DNA of 64,000 nucleotides from CAVPUA01 sp963708805 (GTDB taxonomy: Bacteria > Actinomycetota > Actinomycetes > Mycobacteriales > Jatrophihabitantaceae). Below, one piece after another: positions 1-10,430 of the stretch. Below the pieces are notes generated by a model that saw only the letters and a program-made list of their open reading frames with translations, had not been told where the DNA came from and made no database searches. The DNA lies in assembly GCA_963708805.1 (NCBI GenBank), contig CAVPUA010000003.1:1426001-1490000 (forward strand), given 5' to 3'. Positions within the stretch are counted from its first letter, which is position 1, and each line of letters begins with the position of its first letter. The position numbers and the translations under genes are program-made.

Positions 1-2
1 CC

Positions 3-866
3 CATCTCGTCGCCCACACCAACGCCGACGTCGCCGATCCGGGTGTGTCGGATGCGCTGGCCGGACGGCTGGGCCTGCGCGACGTCAGGCCCCTCGATCC
101 GCAGACCGAGCCGCTGGACAAACTCGTCGTCTACGTCCCGACGCCGGACACCGACCGGCTGATCGACGCGCTGGCGGTCGCCGGCGCCGGCCGGCTCGGC
201 GACTACGACCGCTGCGCCTGGACGGTCGAGGGCACCGGCACATTCCGTCCGGGTCCGGGCGCCCAGCCGGCGATCGGGACGAGTGGGCACATCGAGCGAG
301 TCGTCGAAACGCGCCTCGAGATGATCATCCCGTCCGGACGGCGCGCGGCCGTGGTGGCAGCACTGCGCACGGCGCATCCGTACGAGGAGCCGGCGTTCGA
401 CGTCCTGCCGATGGCCCCCGTCCCATCCGGCCGGGGCACCGGACGGGTGGGCGAGATCGAGCCGATGCCGTTCGGAGCCTTCGTCGACCATGCCGCAGCC
501 GTCCTGCCCGCCACCAGTTGGGGCGTGCGCGCCGCGGGCGATCCCGGCCGGGTGGTCAGCCGGATCGCGGTCTGCGGTGGATCCGGCGGTTCGCTCGTTC
601 CGGACGCCCGCCGGGTGGGCGCCGACGTCCTGCTGACCGCCGACCTGAAGCACCACCCCGCCGTCGAGGCGGTCCTCGAACGTCCGCAGGACGGGTTGGC
701 GCTCGTCGACGCGGCGCACTGGGCGACCGAGGCCCCGTGGCTCGATCATGTGGCCGCCCGACTCCGAAATCGGTTCGGCACTACCGTTGAGGTCTCGGTG
801 TCCACCACGGTCACCGATCCGTGGAACCTGCACCAACCGAGCACGAAGGACCTTCGACAAGCGTGA
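3..866 (+). CDS. Nif3/YbgI-like dinuclear metal protein, 5' partial
   Basis: The frame is already open at base 3, so the N-terminus lies outside the window; the first visible conserved stretch is HTNADVADPGVSDAL. The family (DUF34, Nif3) forms toroids that bind two metal ions; its substrate is unsettled and the old name GTP cyclohydrolase I type 2 should be treated with care. The middle carries the insertion domain of longer members (HPYEEPAFDVLP), and the end has DAAHWATE, where the family keeps a metal-binding His and Glu. The stop overlaps the next start as GTGA. The order Nif3 - zinc ribbon - RNase H/phosphatase is that of Rv2230c-Rv2229c-Rv2228c in M. tuberculosis, which supports the call. 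Confidence 0.9.
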   Translation, partial: HLVAHTNADVADPGVSDALAGRLGLRDVRPLDPQTEPLDKLVVYVPTPDTDRLIDALAVAGAGRLGDYDRCAWTVEGTGTFRPGPGAQPAIGTSGHIERVVETRLEMIIPSGRRAAVVAALRTAHPYEEPAFDVLPMAPVPSGRGTGRVGEIEPMPFGAFVDHAAAVLPATSWGVRAAGDPGRVVSRIAVCGGSGGSLVPDARRVGADVLLTADLKHHPAVEAVLERPQDGLALVDAAHWATEAPWLDHVAARLRNRFGTTVEVSVSTTVTDPWNLHQPSTKDLRQA

Positions 867-1603
867 ACTCCGATCCTGCCGCGCAGCTGCGGCTCCTCGA
901 TCTGCAAGCCGTCGACACCACGCTCGCCCAGCTCGACCATCGCCGCCGCACGTTGCCGGAGCTCGCCGCCATCGCTGCGGCCGGGGTTCGGGCCGACTCG
1001 CTGCACAACGAGGTCGTCGACGCCCAGACGCGCGTCGACGATCTCGCCCTCGAACAACGCAAGCTGGAGAACGAGGTCGACACGGTCCGCACCCGCGCCG
1101 GTCGCGACGAGCAGCGGCTGGCCGACGGCGGGCTGCCGTCGAAGGAACTGGAGAGCCTGCAGCACGAGATCACCTCGCTCGCTCGCCGCCAGTCGACCCT
1201 CGAGGACGACCTGCTCGAGATCATGGAGCAGCGCGAGGGCGTCGAGGGCGGGCTGAACGAGCTCACCACGCTGCGTGACGAGGTACTGGCCGAACGAGGC
1301 GGTCTGGAGCAGCGCCGCGACGAGCAGTTCGCCGACATCGACGCCCAGACGGCTGACCGTTCGCGCCAGCGAGCCGAGGTCGCCGCCGAGATCCCGGCCG
1401 ACCTGCTGGCGCTGTACGAGAAGGTCGCGGCCGCCAACGGCGGTGTCGGGGCGGCGATGCTCAAGCAGCGGCGGTGCGAGGGCTGCCATCTGGAGCTGGC
1501 CGGCAACGAGCTGACGGCGGTGCGGGCGGCGGCGCCCGAAACGATCGTGCGCTGCGAGAACTGCCGTCGGATCCTCGTCCGGACCGCCGAGTCGGGGCTC
1601 TGA
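863..1603 (+). CDS. coiled-coil zinc-ribbon protein (DUF164/C4-type)
   Basis: This is an intact protein of about 246 residues. The first 180 or so residues are long charged helices with heptad-like spacing, predicted as a coiled coil, and the last 40 hold a C4 zinc ribbon: CEGC, then CENC about 30 residues later. Proteins of this shape (Rv2229c, CT398 of Chlamydia) are thought to be nucleic-acid or protein-binding adaptors; no catalytic role is known. GTG at 863 was chosen as start because it overlaps the stop of the upstream gene and because the protein then begins VNSDPAAQLRLLDLQ, the usual family start. It is probably co-transcribed with the flanking genes. Confidence 0.9.
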   Translation: MNSDPAAQLRLLDLQAVDTTLAQLDHRRRTLPELAAIAAAGVRADSLHNEVVDAQTRVDDLALEQRKLENEVDTVRTRAGRDEQRLADGGLPSKELESLQHEITSLARRQSTLEDDLLEIMEQREGVEGGLNELTTLRDEVLAERGGLEQRRDEQFADIDAQTADRSRQRAEVAAEIPADLLALYEKVAAANGGVGAAMLKQRRCEGCHLELAGNELTAVRAAAPETIVRCENCRRILVRTAESGL

Positions 1604-1610
1604 GCGCCCG

Positions 1611-2710
1611 ATGGCCGGTCTCAGGGTCATCGTCGAGGCCGACGGCGGATCGCGCGGGAATCCCGGCCCGGCCGGCTACGGCTCGGTCGTCTTCGACGCC
1701 GTCGACCCATGCCGTCCTGGCCGAGCGGTTCGAGTCGATCGGCATCGACACCAACAACGTCGCCGAGTACCGCGGGCTGATCGCCGGACTGCAGGCCGCT
1801 CAGGAGCTGGGCGCCACCTCGGTCGCCGTGCGGATGGACTCCAAGCTGGTCATCGAGCAGATGTCGGGACGCTGGCAGGTGAAGCACCCGTCGATGCGCC
1901 CGCTCGCCCGTGAGGCGTCGGCGCTGCTGTCGTCCTTCGACGACGTCACGCTCGAATGGATCCCGCGCGAGCTGAACAAGCACGCCGACCGGCTGGCCAA
2001 CCAGGCCATGGACGGTGCCGCGGGAATCGCGCCCACCGTCGAAGGCGGCCCCGCCCGTGCTCGAGCTGGTCGCCTCCCGAGGGCGATCCGACGATCTTGC
2101 TGCTGGCGAGGCACGGACGCACCGCGCACACGGCCGCCGACCGGTTCTCCGGTCACAACGACGAGCCGCTGAGCGCCGACGGCGAACACGAGGCCGCCGC
2201 GCTGGCTCATCGGCTGAGCCGCCGCGACGGACATCGCAGCGATCGTGACGTCACCACTGCGACGCACGGCGCAGACCGCCGCCCGGATCGCGACGGCACT
2301 GGGGCTGGCGGTCAGCGAACACGACGGTCTCAAGGAGACCGACTTCGGCGCCTGGGAGGGCCTGACCGGCCGGGAGATCCGCGAGCGCTGGCCGGCCGAG
2401 TTCGATGCCTGGATCACCTCACCGAGCGGTGCGCCGCCCGGCGGCGAGTCGTTCGAGCAGGTCGTCACGACGGGTGCGACGGGCCCGCGACGAACTCATC
2501 CGGGCTCACCCGGGTCAGACCGTCGTGGTCGTCAGCCACGTCACGCCGATCAAGACGCTGCTGCGGCTGGCCCTCGACGCGCCGCAGTCGGCGATGATCC
2601 GACTGCACCTGGACTCGGCCTCACTCTCGCGCGTCAGCTATTTCGCCGACGGAAGCAGCTCGGTCGGGCTGTTCAACGACACCGCCCATCTGGAGTTCTC
2701 AGGTTCGTAA
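1611..2710 (+). CDS. bifunctional RNase H / histidine phosphatase (Rv2228c type), frameshifted
   Basis: Two domains are read across several frames. The N-terminal part is an RNase HI fold (EADGGSRGNPGPAGYG, then NNVAEYRGLIAGL, then MDSKLVIEQM and NKHADRLAN) with the acidic residues D, E, D in place, so it should cut RNA in RNA-DNA hybrids. The C-terminal part is a histidine phosphatase of the CobC/alpha-ribazole phosphatase group (LLARHGRTAHT with the phospho-acceptor His, later VVVVSHVTPIKTLL with the second His). In M. tuberculosis Rv2228c the two activities are joined in the same way. The first shift lies at 1703/1704, where GTC is followed by an extra G; further shifts lie near 2070, 2240 and 2470. 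The conserved sequence on both sides argues against a true pseudogene. Confidence 0.88.
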
Positions 2711-2738
2711 CGCCCCAACCGCCGTCCAACGACGGATC

Positions 2739-4265
2739 ATGGCCTGGTGCCGCAGTCCGGACCGCTTCCGTCTGGGTGCGCTGATCGGCCTGTTGAGTGC
2801 CGGTTCGGCGGTCGGAGTGGGAGAACTGGTCGCGGCGGCCGTCCGGCCCGAAGCGTCGCCGATCATCGCCGTCGGCAATCGCTTCGTGATCTTCACCCCG
2901 GAGGTCGTGCGGCGGTGGGCGATCCGTGAGTTCGGCACCAACGACAAGTCGGTGCTGCTGGGTGGCATCTACGTCGTGATCGCGTTGCTGGCGATCGGGC
3001 TCGGCGTCGTCGCGCTGCGCCGGCTCTGGCTCGGACTGGTCGGGTTGCCGCGTTCGGGGCGGTCGGCGTGTACAGCGCGCTGACGGCCCACGCCGAGCGA
3101 GCCACGGACGCCGTGCCGTCGGTCGTCGCGACCGGGGTCGCGATGATCGTCCTGCAGATCCTCTGCGAGTCGGCCGTCGGGCAGCGGGCGAGCGCCCGAC
3201 CGGCGGACGATTCCTGCTGGGAGGCTCGGCGGCCCTCGGCCTGACGTTCGTCGGCGGGTTCGGGGGCCGGGCGTTGCAACACACCCGCTTCGACGCCGGG
3301 CGGGCCCGGGCGGCCGTCATCCTGCCGCCGGTAGCCGAGCCGCCGTCCGTGCCTGGTGTCGACCTCGGCAAGAGCGGAGTTCCGTGGGCCACGCCGGCGA
3401 AGGACTTCTACCGGATCGACACCGCGCTGGCCGTTCCGCAGATCGATCCGGACAAGTGGACGCTCAAGATCCACGGCATGGTCGATCGCGAGATTTCCCT
3501 GACCTACAAGGACATTCTTGCTCGTCCGCAGCTCGAACGGTGGATCACCCTGGCCTGCGTGTCGAACGAGGTCGGCGGCAACCTGATCAGCAACGCGCTC
3601 TTCCAGGGAACGCTGCTCGCCGCCGTCCTGCGCGAGGCCGGGGTGCAGGCCGGCGCCGACCAGCTCGTCATGAGCTCGTCGGACGGCATGACGATCGGCG
3701 CGCCGGTCGCCGCCGTGATGGACGGCCGCGACGCGATGCTGGCCGTCGGCATGAACGGGGCGCCGCTGCCCGTCGAACACGGCTTTCCGGTGCGCGTCGT
3801 CGTCCCCGGGCTGTACGGCTACGTCTCGGCCTGCAAGTGGATCGTCGACATCAACGTGACGACCTTCGCCAAGCTACGACGCGTACTGGGTCGAGCAGGG
3901 CTGGGTGCCGCAGCTGCCGGTGCAGCTGGCCTCGCGCATCGACACGCCCCGCAGCGGCGCATCGGCGACCGTGGGCAGACGCTGCGATCGCCGGGGTCGC
4001 GTGGGAGCAGCACGTCGGCGTGAAGGCGGTCGAGGTGCAGATCGGCGGCGGCGCGTGGCAGCCGGCGCGCCTGGCCGCCCAGGACAGCGATCGACACCTG
4101 GCGCCAGTGGGTGCTGCCCTGGACGCCGACCGCGGCCGGTGCGGTCGACGTCCGGGTGCGGGCGGTCGACGCGAACGGGCAAGGTGCAGGACGCCACCGG
4201 CCGCGAGCCGTATCCCGGCGGCGTCCTCGGGCTACCACACGATCTCGGTCACCGTCCGGAAGTGA
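2739..4265 (+). CDS. membrane-anchored molybdopterin-dependent oxidoreductase (sulfite oxidase family), frameshifted
   Basis: The N-terminal 150 or so residues contain several hydrophobic segments (GALIGLLSAGSAVGVGELVA; GGIYVVIALLAIGLGVVALR) that anchor the protein in the membrane, followed by FLLGGSAALGLTFVGGFGG. The next part is the oxidoreductase molybdopterin-binding domain; the Cys in WITLACVSNEVGGNLI is the residue that ligates Mo in sulfite oxidases. The last 120 residues are the Mo-co dimerisation, Ig-like domain ending GYHTISVTVRK. Frame changes occur near 3060, 3200, 3880, 3980 and 4100-4200. The electron donor and substrate cannot be told from sequence; relatives act on sulfite or on oxidised methionine. 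It is convergent with the aldehyde dehydrogenase gene with no gap. Confidence 0.85.
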
Positions 4266-5798
4266 TCAGCCGAACGAGACGCCCTGCGCCAGCGGCAGCT
4301 CGGTCGAGTAGTTGATCGTGTTCGTGGCCCGGCGCATGTAGTTCTTCCAGGCGTCCGAACCGGATTCGCGCCCGCCGCCCGTCTCTTTCTCACCGCCGAA
4401 CGCGCCGCCGATCTCGGCGCCGGACGGGCCGATGTTGACGTTGGCGATGCCGCAGTCGGAGCCGTTCGCCGCGGTGAACCGCTCGGCCTCGCGCACGTTG
4501 AGGGTGAAGATCGACGACGACAGACCCTGCGGCACGTCGTTGTGGATCGCCAGCGCTTCGTCGAAGTCGTCGTACTCCAGCAGGTAGAGGATCGGCGCGA
4601 ACGTCTCGGTGCGGCACGATCTCGGTCTGCTTGCGGCATCCGCACGAGCGCCGGCTGGACGTAGTAGGCGTCCGGACCCTGGTCGTCGAGCACCCGGTGG
4701 CCGCCGGCGATGACCTTGCCGCCGTCGGCCTGGGCCTTGTCCAGCGCCGTCTGGTAACCCTCGAAGGCGGCGCCGTCGATCAGCGGCCCGACCAGCGTGC
4801 CCGTCCTCCAGCGGCGAGCCGATCGGCAGCGAGTGGTAGGCGTCGGCCAGCCGGGCGGCCAGTTCGTCGGCGATCGAGCCGTGCGACGATGACCCGGCGC
4901 AGCGACGTGCAGCGCTGGCCGGCGGTACCGGCGGCCGAGAAGACGATGCCGCGCACGGCCAGGTCGAGATCGGCCGACGGGGCGACGATCGCGGCGTTGT
5001 TGCCGCCCAGTTCGAGCAGCAGGCGGCCGAATCGAGCGGCGACGCGCGGGGCGACCGCGCGGCCCATCCGGGTCGACCCGGTGGCGCTGAGCAGGGCGAC
5101 TCGCGGGTCGTCGACGAGGGCCTCGCCGACCTCGGCGCCGCCGAGGACGACCGAACTGAGGTGCTCGGGCGCGCCGACCCGGCGGGCCGCCTCGGCCAGC
5201 AGCGCCTGGCAGGCCAGCGCCGTGAGCAGGGTCTTCTCCGAGGGCTTCCAGACGACCGAGTCGCCGCAGACGAGGGCGAGCGCGGTGTTCCACGACCAGA
5301 CCGCGACCGGGAAGTTGAACGCGCTGATGACGCCGACCACCCCGAGCGGGTGCCACTGCTCCATCATCCGGTGGCCCGGCCGCTCGGAGGCGATCGTCAG
5401 GCCGAACAGCTGGCGCGACAGCCCGACCGCCAGATCGCAGATGTCGATCATCTCCTGCACCTCGCCGAGGCCCTCGGAGCGGATCTTGCCGGCCTCGATC
5501 GAGACCAGCTCGCCCAGCGGCTCCTTGTGCTCGCGCAGCAGCGCGCCGAACTCGCGGACGAGGTTGCCGCGCACCGGGGCCGGCACGGTGCGCCACTCGA
5601 GGAAGGCCGTCGTGGGCCCGTCCGATGATCTTGTCGACGTCCTTGGCCGTGTGCGACGTCGAGCGCGGCCAGCTCGCCGCCGGTGAGCGGCGAGCGGCGC
5701 ACTCAGCTCGCCGTCGGTCGGGCAGCGGACCGGCGCCGACCCGGTCGAAGATGTGCTGGACGTTCGGAGCGGAGTTCTTCGGTGGTGGGCAGCGACAT
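4266..5798 (-). CDS. aldehyde dehydrogenase, aminoadipate-semialdehyde/piperideine-6-carboxylate type, frameshifted
   Basis: This is an NAD(P)-dependent aldehyde dehydrogenase. Visible motifs are AFNFPVAVWSWN, the Rossmann region GSTRMG, the active-site Glu in LLELGGNNAA, and the catalytic Cys in AGQRCTSLRR. The C-terminal NYSTELPLAQGVSFG is typical of the ALDH7 branch, which oxidises L-2-aminoadipate 6-semialdehyde (in equilibrium with piperideine-6-carboxylate) to L-2-aminoadipate. The start at 5798 (MSLPTTEELRSE) is two bases after the stop of the lysine-dehydrogenase-like gene, so the two are one operon and together would take lysine to aminoadipate. Frames change near 5700, 5610, 4880, 4800, 4640 and 4610. 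Confidence 0.85.
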
Positions 5799-5800
5799 GA

Positions 5801-6902
5801 TCAGACCGTCCCTAGCTCGGCGAAGCGGGCTCCGCTCCGGGTCGACAACAGATCCGCGAGCGGGATCTCTTCCTGCTTGATGAAGCCGGTCTGGGGCAGC
5901 CGGCCCGACGCGACCAGCTCGATGACGGCGACGGCCGACGCGGCGGTGGTCCACGAGATCGCCCGCCAGGTGCGGCCGTTGATCGACAGCGGCTGGTAGG
6001 CGCGGACGTACTGCTTGCGGGTCAGCTGCCCGACCGCGGTGTCGCCCTCGCCGTTCGCGGTGCCCTCGACCGCGGCGTAGAGGTAGACGACGTCGTCGTC
6101 GACCGGCGGCTTGGCGTTGACCAGGATCTCGCCGGCCAGCTCGCGCCGCTCGCGCAGGCCGAGCTCGTCGAAGAAGAACCGCATCAACTCGAAGTGCCCC
6201 GGGTAGCGCAGCGTCTTGTAGTCCAGGCGGCTGCACCCGGCCGCCGAACGTCTCGCACATCGTGCCCAGGCCGCCGGAGGTCAGCGACGCCTCGAGCTCG
6301 ATCCCGCCGATGACCACCCGCTCGTGCTCGGTCATGGCCGGCACCATCTGCCGCGCCGCCGTTGCGCAGCACCTCGCAGTCGTTGAGGTACTCGTTCACG
6401 ACGCCCTCGGCCGACCAGTTGAACGCGTAGCCGAGCAGGCCGGCCGGATGCCGGGGGAGCGCGCCGACCTTCAGCTCGATGCTGCGGATGTCGGTGAAGT
6501 GCCGCGGTCAGCGAGGCGCCGACGATGCCGATCAGACCGGGCGCCAGGCCGCACTGCGGGCGCGTAGACGATCTGTCGGGTCGTCTGCGGCCAGCTCGCG
6601 GACCAGCGTCGGTGGTCGGCACGTCCTCGGTCAGGTCGAAGTAGTGGACCTGCTCGGCGTGCGCGGCCTCGGCGACGCCGAGGTTGAGGTTGAACGGCAT
6701 CGCGCTGATCACGGCGTCGGCGCCGCGCAACGCCGCGCGCAGGGCGTCGGTGTCGCGGACGTCGAGGACGGCCGTCTCGAACGGCAGGCCCTCCCGCGGC
6801 GCGCGCGTCGTAGGCCGTCACCTTGAACCCGGCGTCCACGAGCAGGGTGGCGACGAGCTCGCCCACCTTGCCCAGGCCGATGACCCGTACAGACTCGATC
6901 AA
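5801..6902 (-). CDS. saccharopine dehydrogenase family, probable lysine 6-dehydrogenase, frameshifted
   Basis: The N-terminus is an NAD(P)-binding fold (VRVIGLGKVGELVATLL) of the saccharopine dehydrogenase superfamily. The middle has ADAVISAMPFNLNL and YFDLTEDV, and the C-terminus ends TGFIKQEEIPLADLL. A length near 365 residues fits lysine 6-dehydrogenase (LysDH, which deaminates the epsilon-amino group of lysine) better than the longer true saccharopine dehydrogenases. The adjacent ALDH7-type gene two bases downstream makes the lysine to aminoadipate route the best guess. The start is taken as TTG at 6902, preceded by GGAGA six bases upstream. One frame change is clear just before CTG CCG TTC (near 6790), where GGG is followed by an extra C; others lie near 6590, 6500, 6360, 6240 and 6190. 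Confidence 0.72.
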
Positions 6903-6993
6903 CGCTGATCTCCCTGTTCAGTCGATGGCGGCGGGATTTCTTCCCGACTTGCTCACTGATCACACTATGCCGACGCTGCCGACGCGGCTGATC

Positions 6994-6999
6994 TACAGT
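6994..6999 (+). promoter_or_regulatory. probable -10 box of fbiC (leaderless)
   Basis: TACAGT fits TANNNT and ends seven bases before ATG 7007, so transcription would begin at or one base before the start codon. No convincing -35 is seen. Confidence 0.5.
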
Positions 7000-7006
7000 C
7001 GGGCGC

Positions 7007-9526
7007 ATGATCGGCGAGGCGCCGATGATGCTCCGAGCGATTCGGCCATGCGCAGGGCGCTGCGCCGGGCGCGGGACGGCGCGAGCCTGGACGTCACCGA
7101 GGCGGCCGTGCTGCTGGCCGCGCGCGGCAACGATCTGACCGACCTGATGGCGACCGCGGCCCGGGTCCGCGACGCCGGACTGGTCAAGGCCGGCCGGCCG
7201 GGCGTCATCACCTATTCGCGCAAGGTGTTCATCCCGCTGACCCGCCTGTGCCGCGACCGCTGCCACTACTGCACGTTCGCGACCGTCCCCGGGCGGGTTC
7301 CGTCGGCGTTCCTCGACATCGAGGAGGTCGTCGCGATCGCCGCCGAGGGCGCCGCGCTGGGCTGCAAGGAGGCGCTGTTCACCCTCGGCGACCGCCCCGA
7401 GGAGCGCTGGCCCCAGGCCCAGGCGTGGCTGGACGAACGCGGCTACGACTCGACGCTGGCCTACGTCCGCGCGGCGGCGATCGCCGTCCTCGAGCGCACC
7501 GGGCTGCTGCCGCACCTCAACCCCGGCGTGATGAGCTGGACCGAGCTGCAGCGCCTCAAGCCGGTCGCCCCGAGCATGGGGATGATGCTCGAGACGACCT
7601 CGCGGCGGATCTTCGAGGAGCCCGGGCGGCGCCCACTTCGGCAGCCCGGACAAGGACCCCGACGTCCGGCTGCGCGTGCTCGAGGACGCCGGGCGGCTGT
7701 CGATCCCGTTCACGACCGGCATCCTGGTCGGCATCGGCGAGAACCGCACCGAGCGGGCCGAGTCGATCTTCGCCATCCGCAAGATCGCCCGCGAGTTCGG
7801 CGCGATCCAGGAGGTGATCATCCAGAACTTCCGGGCCAAGGACGACACCGCGATGCGCAACGAACCCGACCTCGAGGTCGACGAGTACCTCGCCGCGGTG
7901 GCCACCGCCCGGGTCGTCCTCGGCCCGTCGATCCGATTGCAGGCACCGCCCAACCTGGTCGACCTCGACGACTGCGTCCGCCTGCTCGACGCCGGCGTCG
8001 ACGACTGGGGCGGCATCTCGCCGCTCACGCCCGACCACGTGAATCCCGAGCGCCCGTGGCCGCAGATCGAGCAGCTGCGTCTGGTCCTGAAGGAGCACGA
8101 CTTCGAGCTGCGGGAGCGGCTGACCGCGCACCCGCACTACGTCCGCGACGAGACGCCGTGGCTCGATCCGCGCATCCTGCCGCACGTCCGGGCGCTGGCC
8201 GGGCCGGACGGCCTGGCCGACGAGAACGCGCTCAGGCCGAGGGACGGCCGTGGCAGGAGCCCGATCCGGAGTGGGTCGCCAGCGGGCGCGTCGACCTGCA
8301 CACCGCGGTCGACACCGAGGGGCGCACCAACGACCGCCGCTCGGACTTCGACGACGTCTACGGCGACTGGGCCGAGGTGGCCGACCGGGTCCACACCGGC
8401 ACCGCGCATCGCCTCGCTCAGCAGCGACGTCGCGGCCGCACTGCGTCAGGCCGAGCGCAACGCCATGGAGCTGACCGAGGCGCAGGGCCTGGCGCTGATG
8501 ACCGCCGACGGCGCCGACCTGGCCGCCGTCGCGAAGCTGGCCGACGAGATGCGCCGCGACACCGTCGGCGACGACATCACCTACGTCGTGAACCGGAACA
8601 TCAACTTCACCAACGTCTGTTACACCGGCTGCCGGTTCTGCGCGTTCGCCCAGCGGGCCACCGACGCCGACGCCTACACGCTGTCGGTCGGCGACATCGA
8701 GACCCGGGTGCGCGAGGCCGCCGCCGAGGGCGCAACCGAGATCTGCATGCAGGGCGGCATCGACCCCAACCTGCCTCGCACCGCGTACTTCGACCTGGCG
8801 CGCGCGGTCAAGAACGGCGGTCCCGGGCATCCACCTGCACGCGTTCAGCCCGATGGAGGTCACCAACGGTGCGTCCCGGGCCGACATGTCGATCGAGGAG
8901 TGGCTGACCGAGGCGCGCGAGGCCGGCCTGGACTCGATCCCCGGCACCGCCGCCGAGATCCTCGACGACGACGTCCGCTGGGTGCTCACCAAGGGCAAGC
9001 TGCCGACCAGCGCCTGGATCGAGGTCGTCACCACCGCGCACCGCCTCGGCATCCCGTCGACGTCCACGATGATGTTCGGCCACGTCGACCGGCCCGATCA
9101 CTGGGTCCGCCACATCCAGCTGCATCGGCCGGCTGCAGGACGAGACCGGCGGCTTCACCGAGTTCGTCCCGCTGCCGTTCATCCACACGCAGGCGCCGAT
9201 CTATCTCGCCGGCATCGCCCGTCCGGGCCCGTCGCAGCGCGACAACGTCGCCGTGCACGCGGTCGCCCGGATCCTGCTGCACGGTCGCATCCGCAACATC
9301 CAGACCAGCTGGGTGAAGCTCGGCGACGCCGGGACGGCCGAGATGCTGCAGAGCGGGGCCAACGACCTCGGCGGCACGCTGATGGAAGAGACGATCAGCC
9401 GGATGGCCGGCTCGGAGAACGGCTCGCGCCGCAGTGCCACCGAGCTGGCAGCGCTGGCCGCGTCGATCGGCCGACCGGCCCGTCAGCGGACGACGCTTGT
9501 ACGGCCAGATCGTTCCCGCGGCCTGA
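7007..9526 (+). CDS. fbiC: FbiC, 7,8-didemethyl-8-hydroxy-5-deazariboflavin synthase (CofG-CofH fusion), frameshifted
   Basis: This is a double radical-SAM enzyme that joins tyrosine and 5-amino-6-ribitylamino-uracil to make FO, the chromophore of coenzyme F420. The CofG half has CRDRCHYCTF and the CofH half CYTGCRFCAF, both CX3CX2C iron-sulfur motifs. ATG 7007 is favoured because the -10 box points to it and because one missing base near 7024 would give MIGEAPDDAPSDSAMRRAL; in the uninterrupted frame the starts would be 6967 or 7048. Shifts lie at 7626/7627, near 8235, at 8406/8407, 8818/8819, 9122/9123 and 9498/9499. Removing the last restores the normal end RTTLYGQIVPAA and the stop at 9526. 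F420 genes are common in actinobacteria. Confidence 0.95.
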
Positions 9527-9582
9527 ACGTCCGCCGCCCGAGCGGTGCCCTGCTCACTCTGCGTAAAGACCGCGTAACCTCC

Positions 9583-9639
9583 CGTCGCGCTGCTCGTTGA
9601 CCCGTCGTATCCCCGCTGTGCAGACAACGGGGCGCGACG
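9583..9639. repeat. nested inverted repeat between fbiC and sortase
   Basis: CGTCGCGC (9583-9590) is matched by GCGCGACG (9632-9639), and inside it CCCCG (9611-9615) by CGGGG (9628-9632). It could end fbiC transcription or fold in the leader of the sortase mRNA. There is no T-run, as is usual in such genomes. Confidence 0.4.
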
Positions 9640-9651
9640 AACGGCAGGCTG

Positions 9652-10377
9652 ATGACGCACAACAGCGACGCCGCACTACCCGCCCGGCGCCCGCGACCCG
9701 CCCCGGCGGGCCACGGAGCCCACTCGCCAAGAACCACGGACGACCCGTCCAGGTGCGGGCGGCTCGTCCGCACCCTGCCGTTCCTTCTCGTCCTGGCCGC
9801 CATCGTCGCCTTCGCGGGGTCGGCCGGCGTCTATGTCATCGAACAGAGCCACCGGGCGCTGGCCGCCGGGACACCGCGCAACGTCGGAGTCGTCCCGACC
9901 CAGGCCGGCGCGGCCTCGTCGGTGCTCCTGTCGCCCAACCGGATCGAGATCCCCAAGCTCGCCGCCGATGCCCCGATCGTCACCGTCGGCACGCTGCCCG
10001 GCGGCGAGCTCGACGTCCCGCTCAACCCGAAGACGGTGGGCTGGTGGGGCGCCGGTGCGCAGCCGGGCGCGGCCAAGGGCACCGCGGTGCTGGACGGGCA
10101 CATCAACTACTCCGGTGTGCAAGGCGTGCTCGGCAAGATCGGGACGCTCGATCCGGGCGATCTCGTCTACGTCGACGGCCTGGACAACGGCGCGCAGACC
10201 CGGGTGGCGTTCCGCATCACCGGGGTGCAGACCTACTCGAAAACGTCCCTGCCCTACGCCCAGATCTTCGACCAGTCCAGCGTCGGTCGCCTGGCGCTCG
10301 TGACCTGCGGGGGGCCGTTCGACGCCAAGACCCACAACTACCTCGACAACATCGTGGCCTTCGCGGTCCCGGCGTGA
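9652..10377 (+). CDS. class F sortase
   Basis: This is an intact 241-residue protein. A short Pro/Arg-rich cytoplasmic tail is followed by one membrane segment (about residues 40-60, LPFLLVLAAIVAFAGSAGVYV) and an extracellular sortase barrel. The catalytic His is in VLDGHINYSG and the catalytic Cys in ALVTCGGPFD. The strand after the Cys reads THNYLDNIVAFAVP and holds no Arg where many sortases of this group have one, so the third catalytic residue is uncertain. Sortases cut a C-terminal signal of surface proteins and join them to the cell envelope. The next gene, 53 bases on, encodes a secreted protein with a C-terminal membrane anchor and is the obvious client. Confidence 0.88.
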   Translation: MTHNSDAALPARRPRPAPAGHGAHSPRTTDDPSRCGRLVRTLPFLLVLAAIVAFAGSAGVYVIEQSHRALAAGTPRNVGVVPTQAGAASSVLLSPNRIEIPKLAADAPIVTVGTLPGGELDVPLNPKTVGWWGAGAQPGAAKGTAVLDGHINYSGVQGVLGKIGTLDPGDLVYVDGLDNGAQTRVAFRITGVQTYSKTSLPYAQIFDQSSVGRLALVTCGGPFDAKTHNYLDNIVAFAVPA

Positions 10378-10430
10378 TCGATCAGGACAGCAGTAGCCGA
10401 CCAGCAGCTGAACCAGAGAGGCAACCCCCC

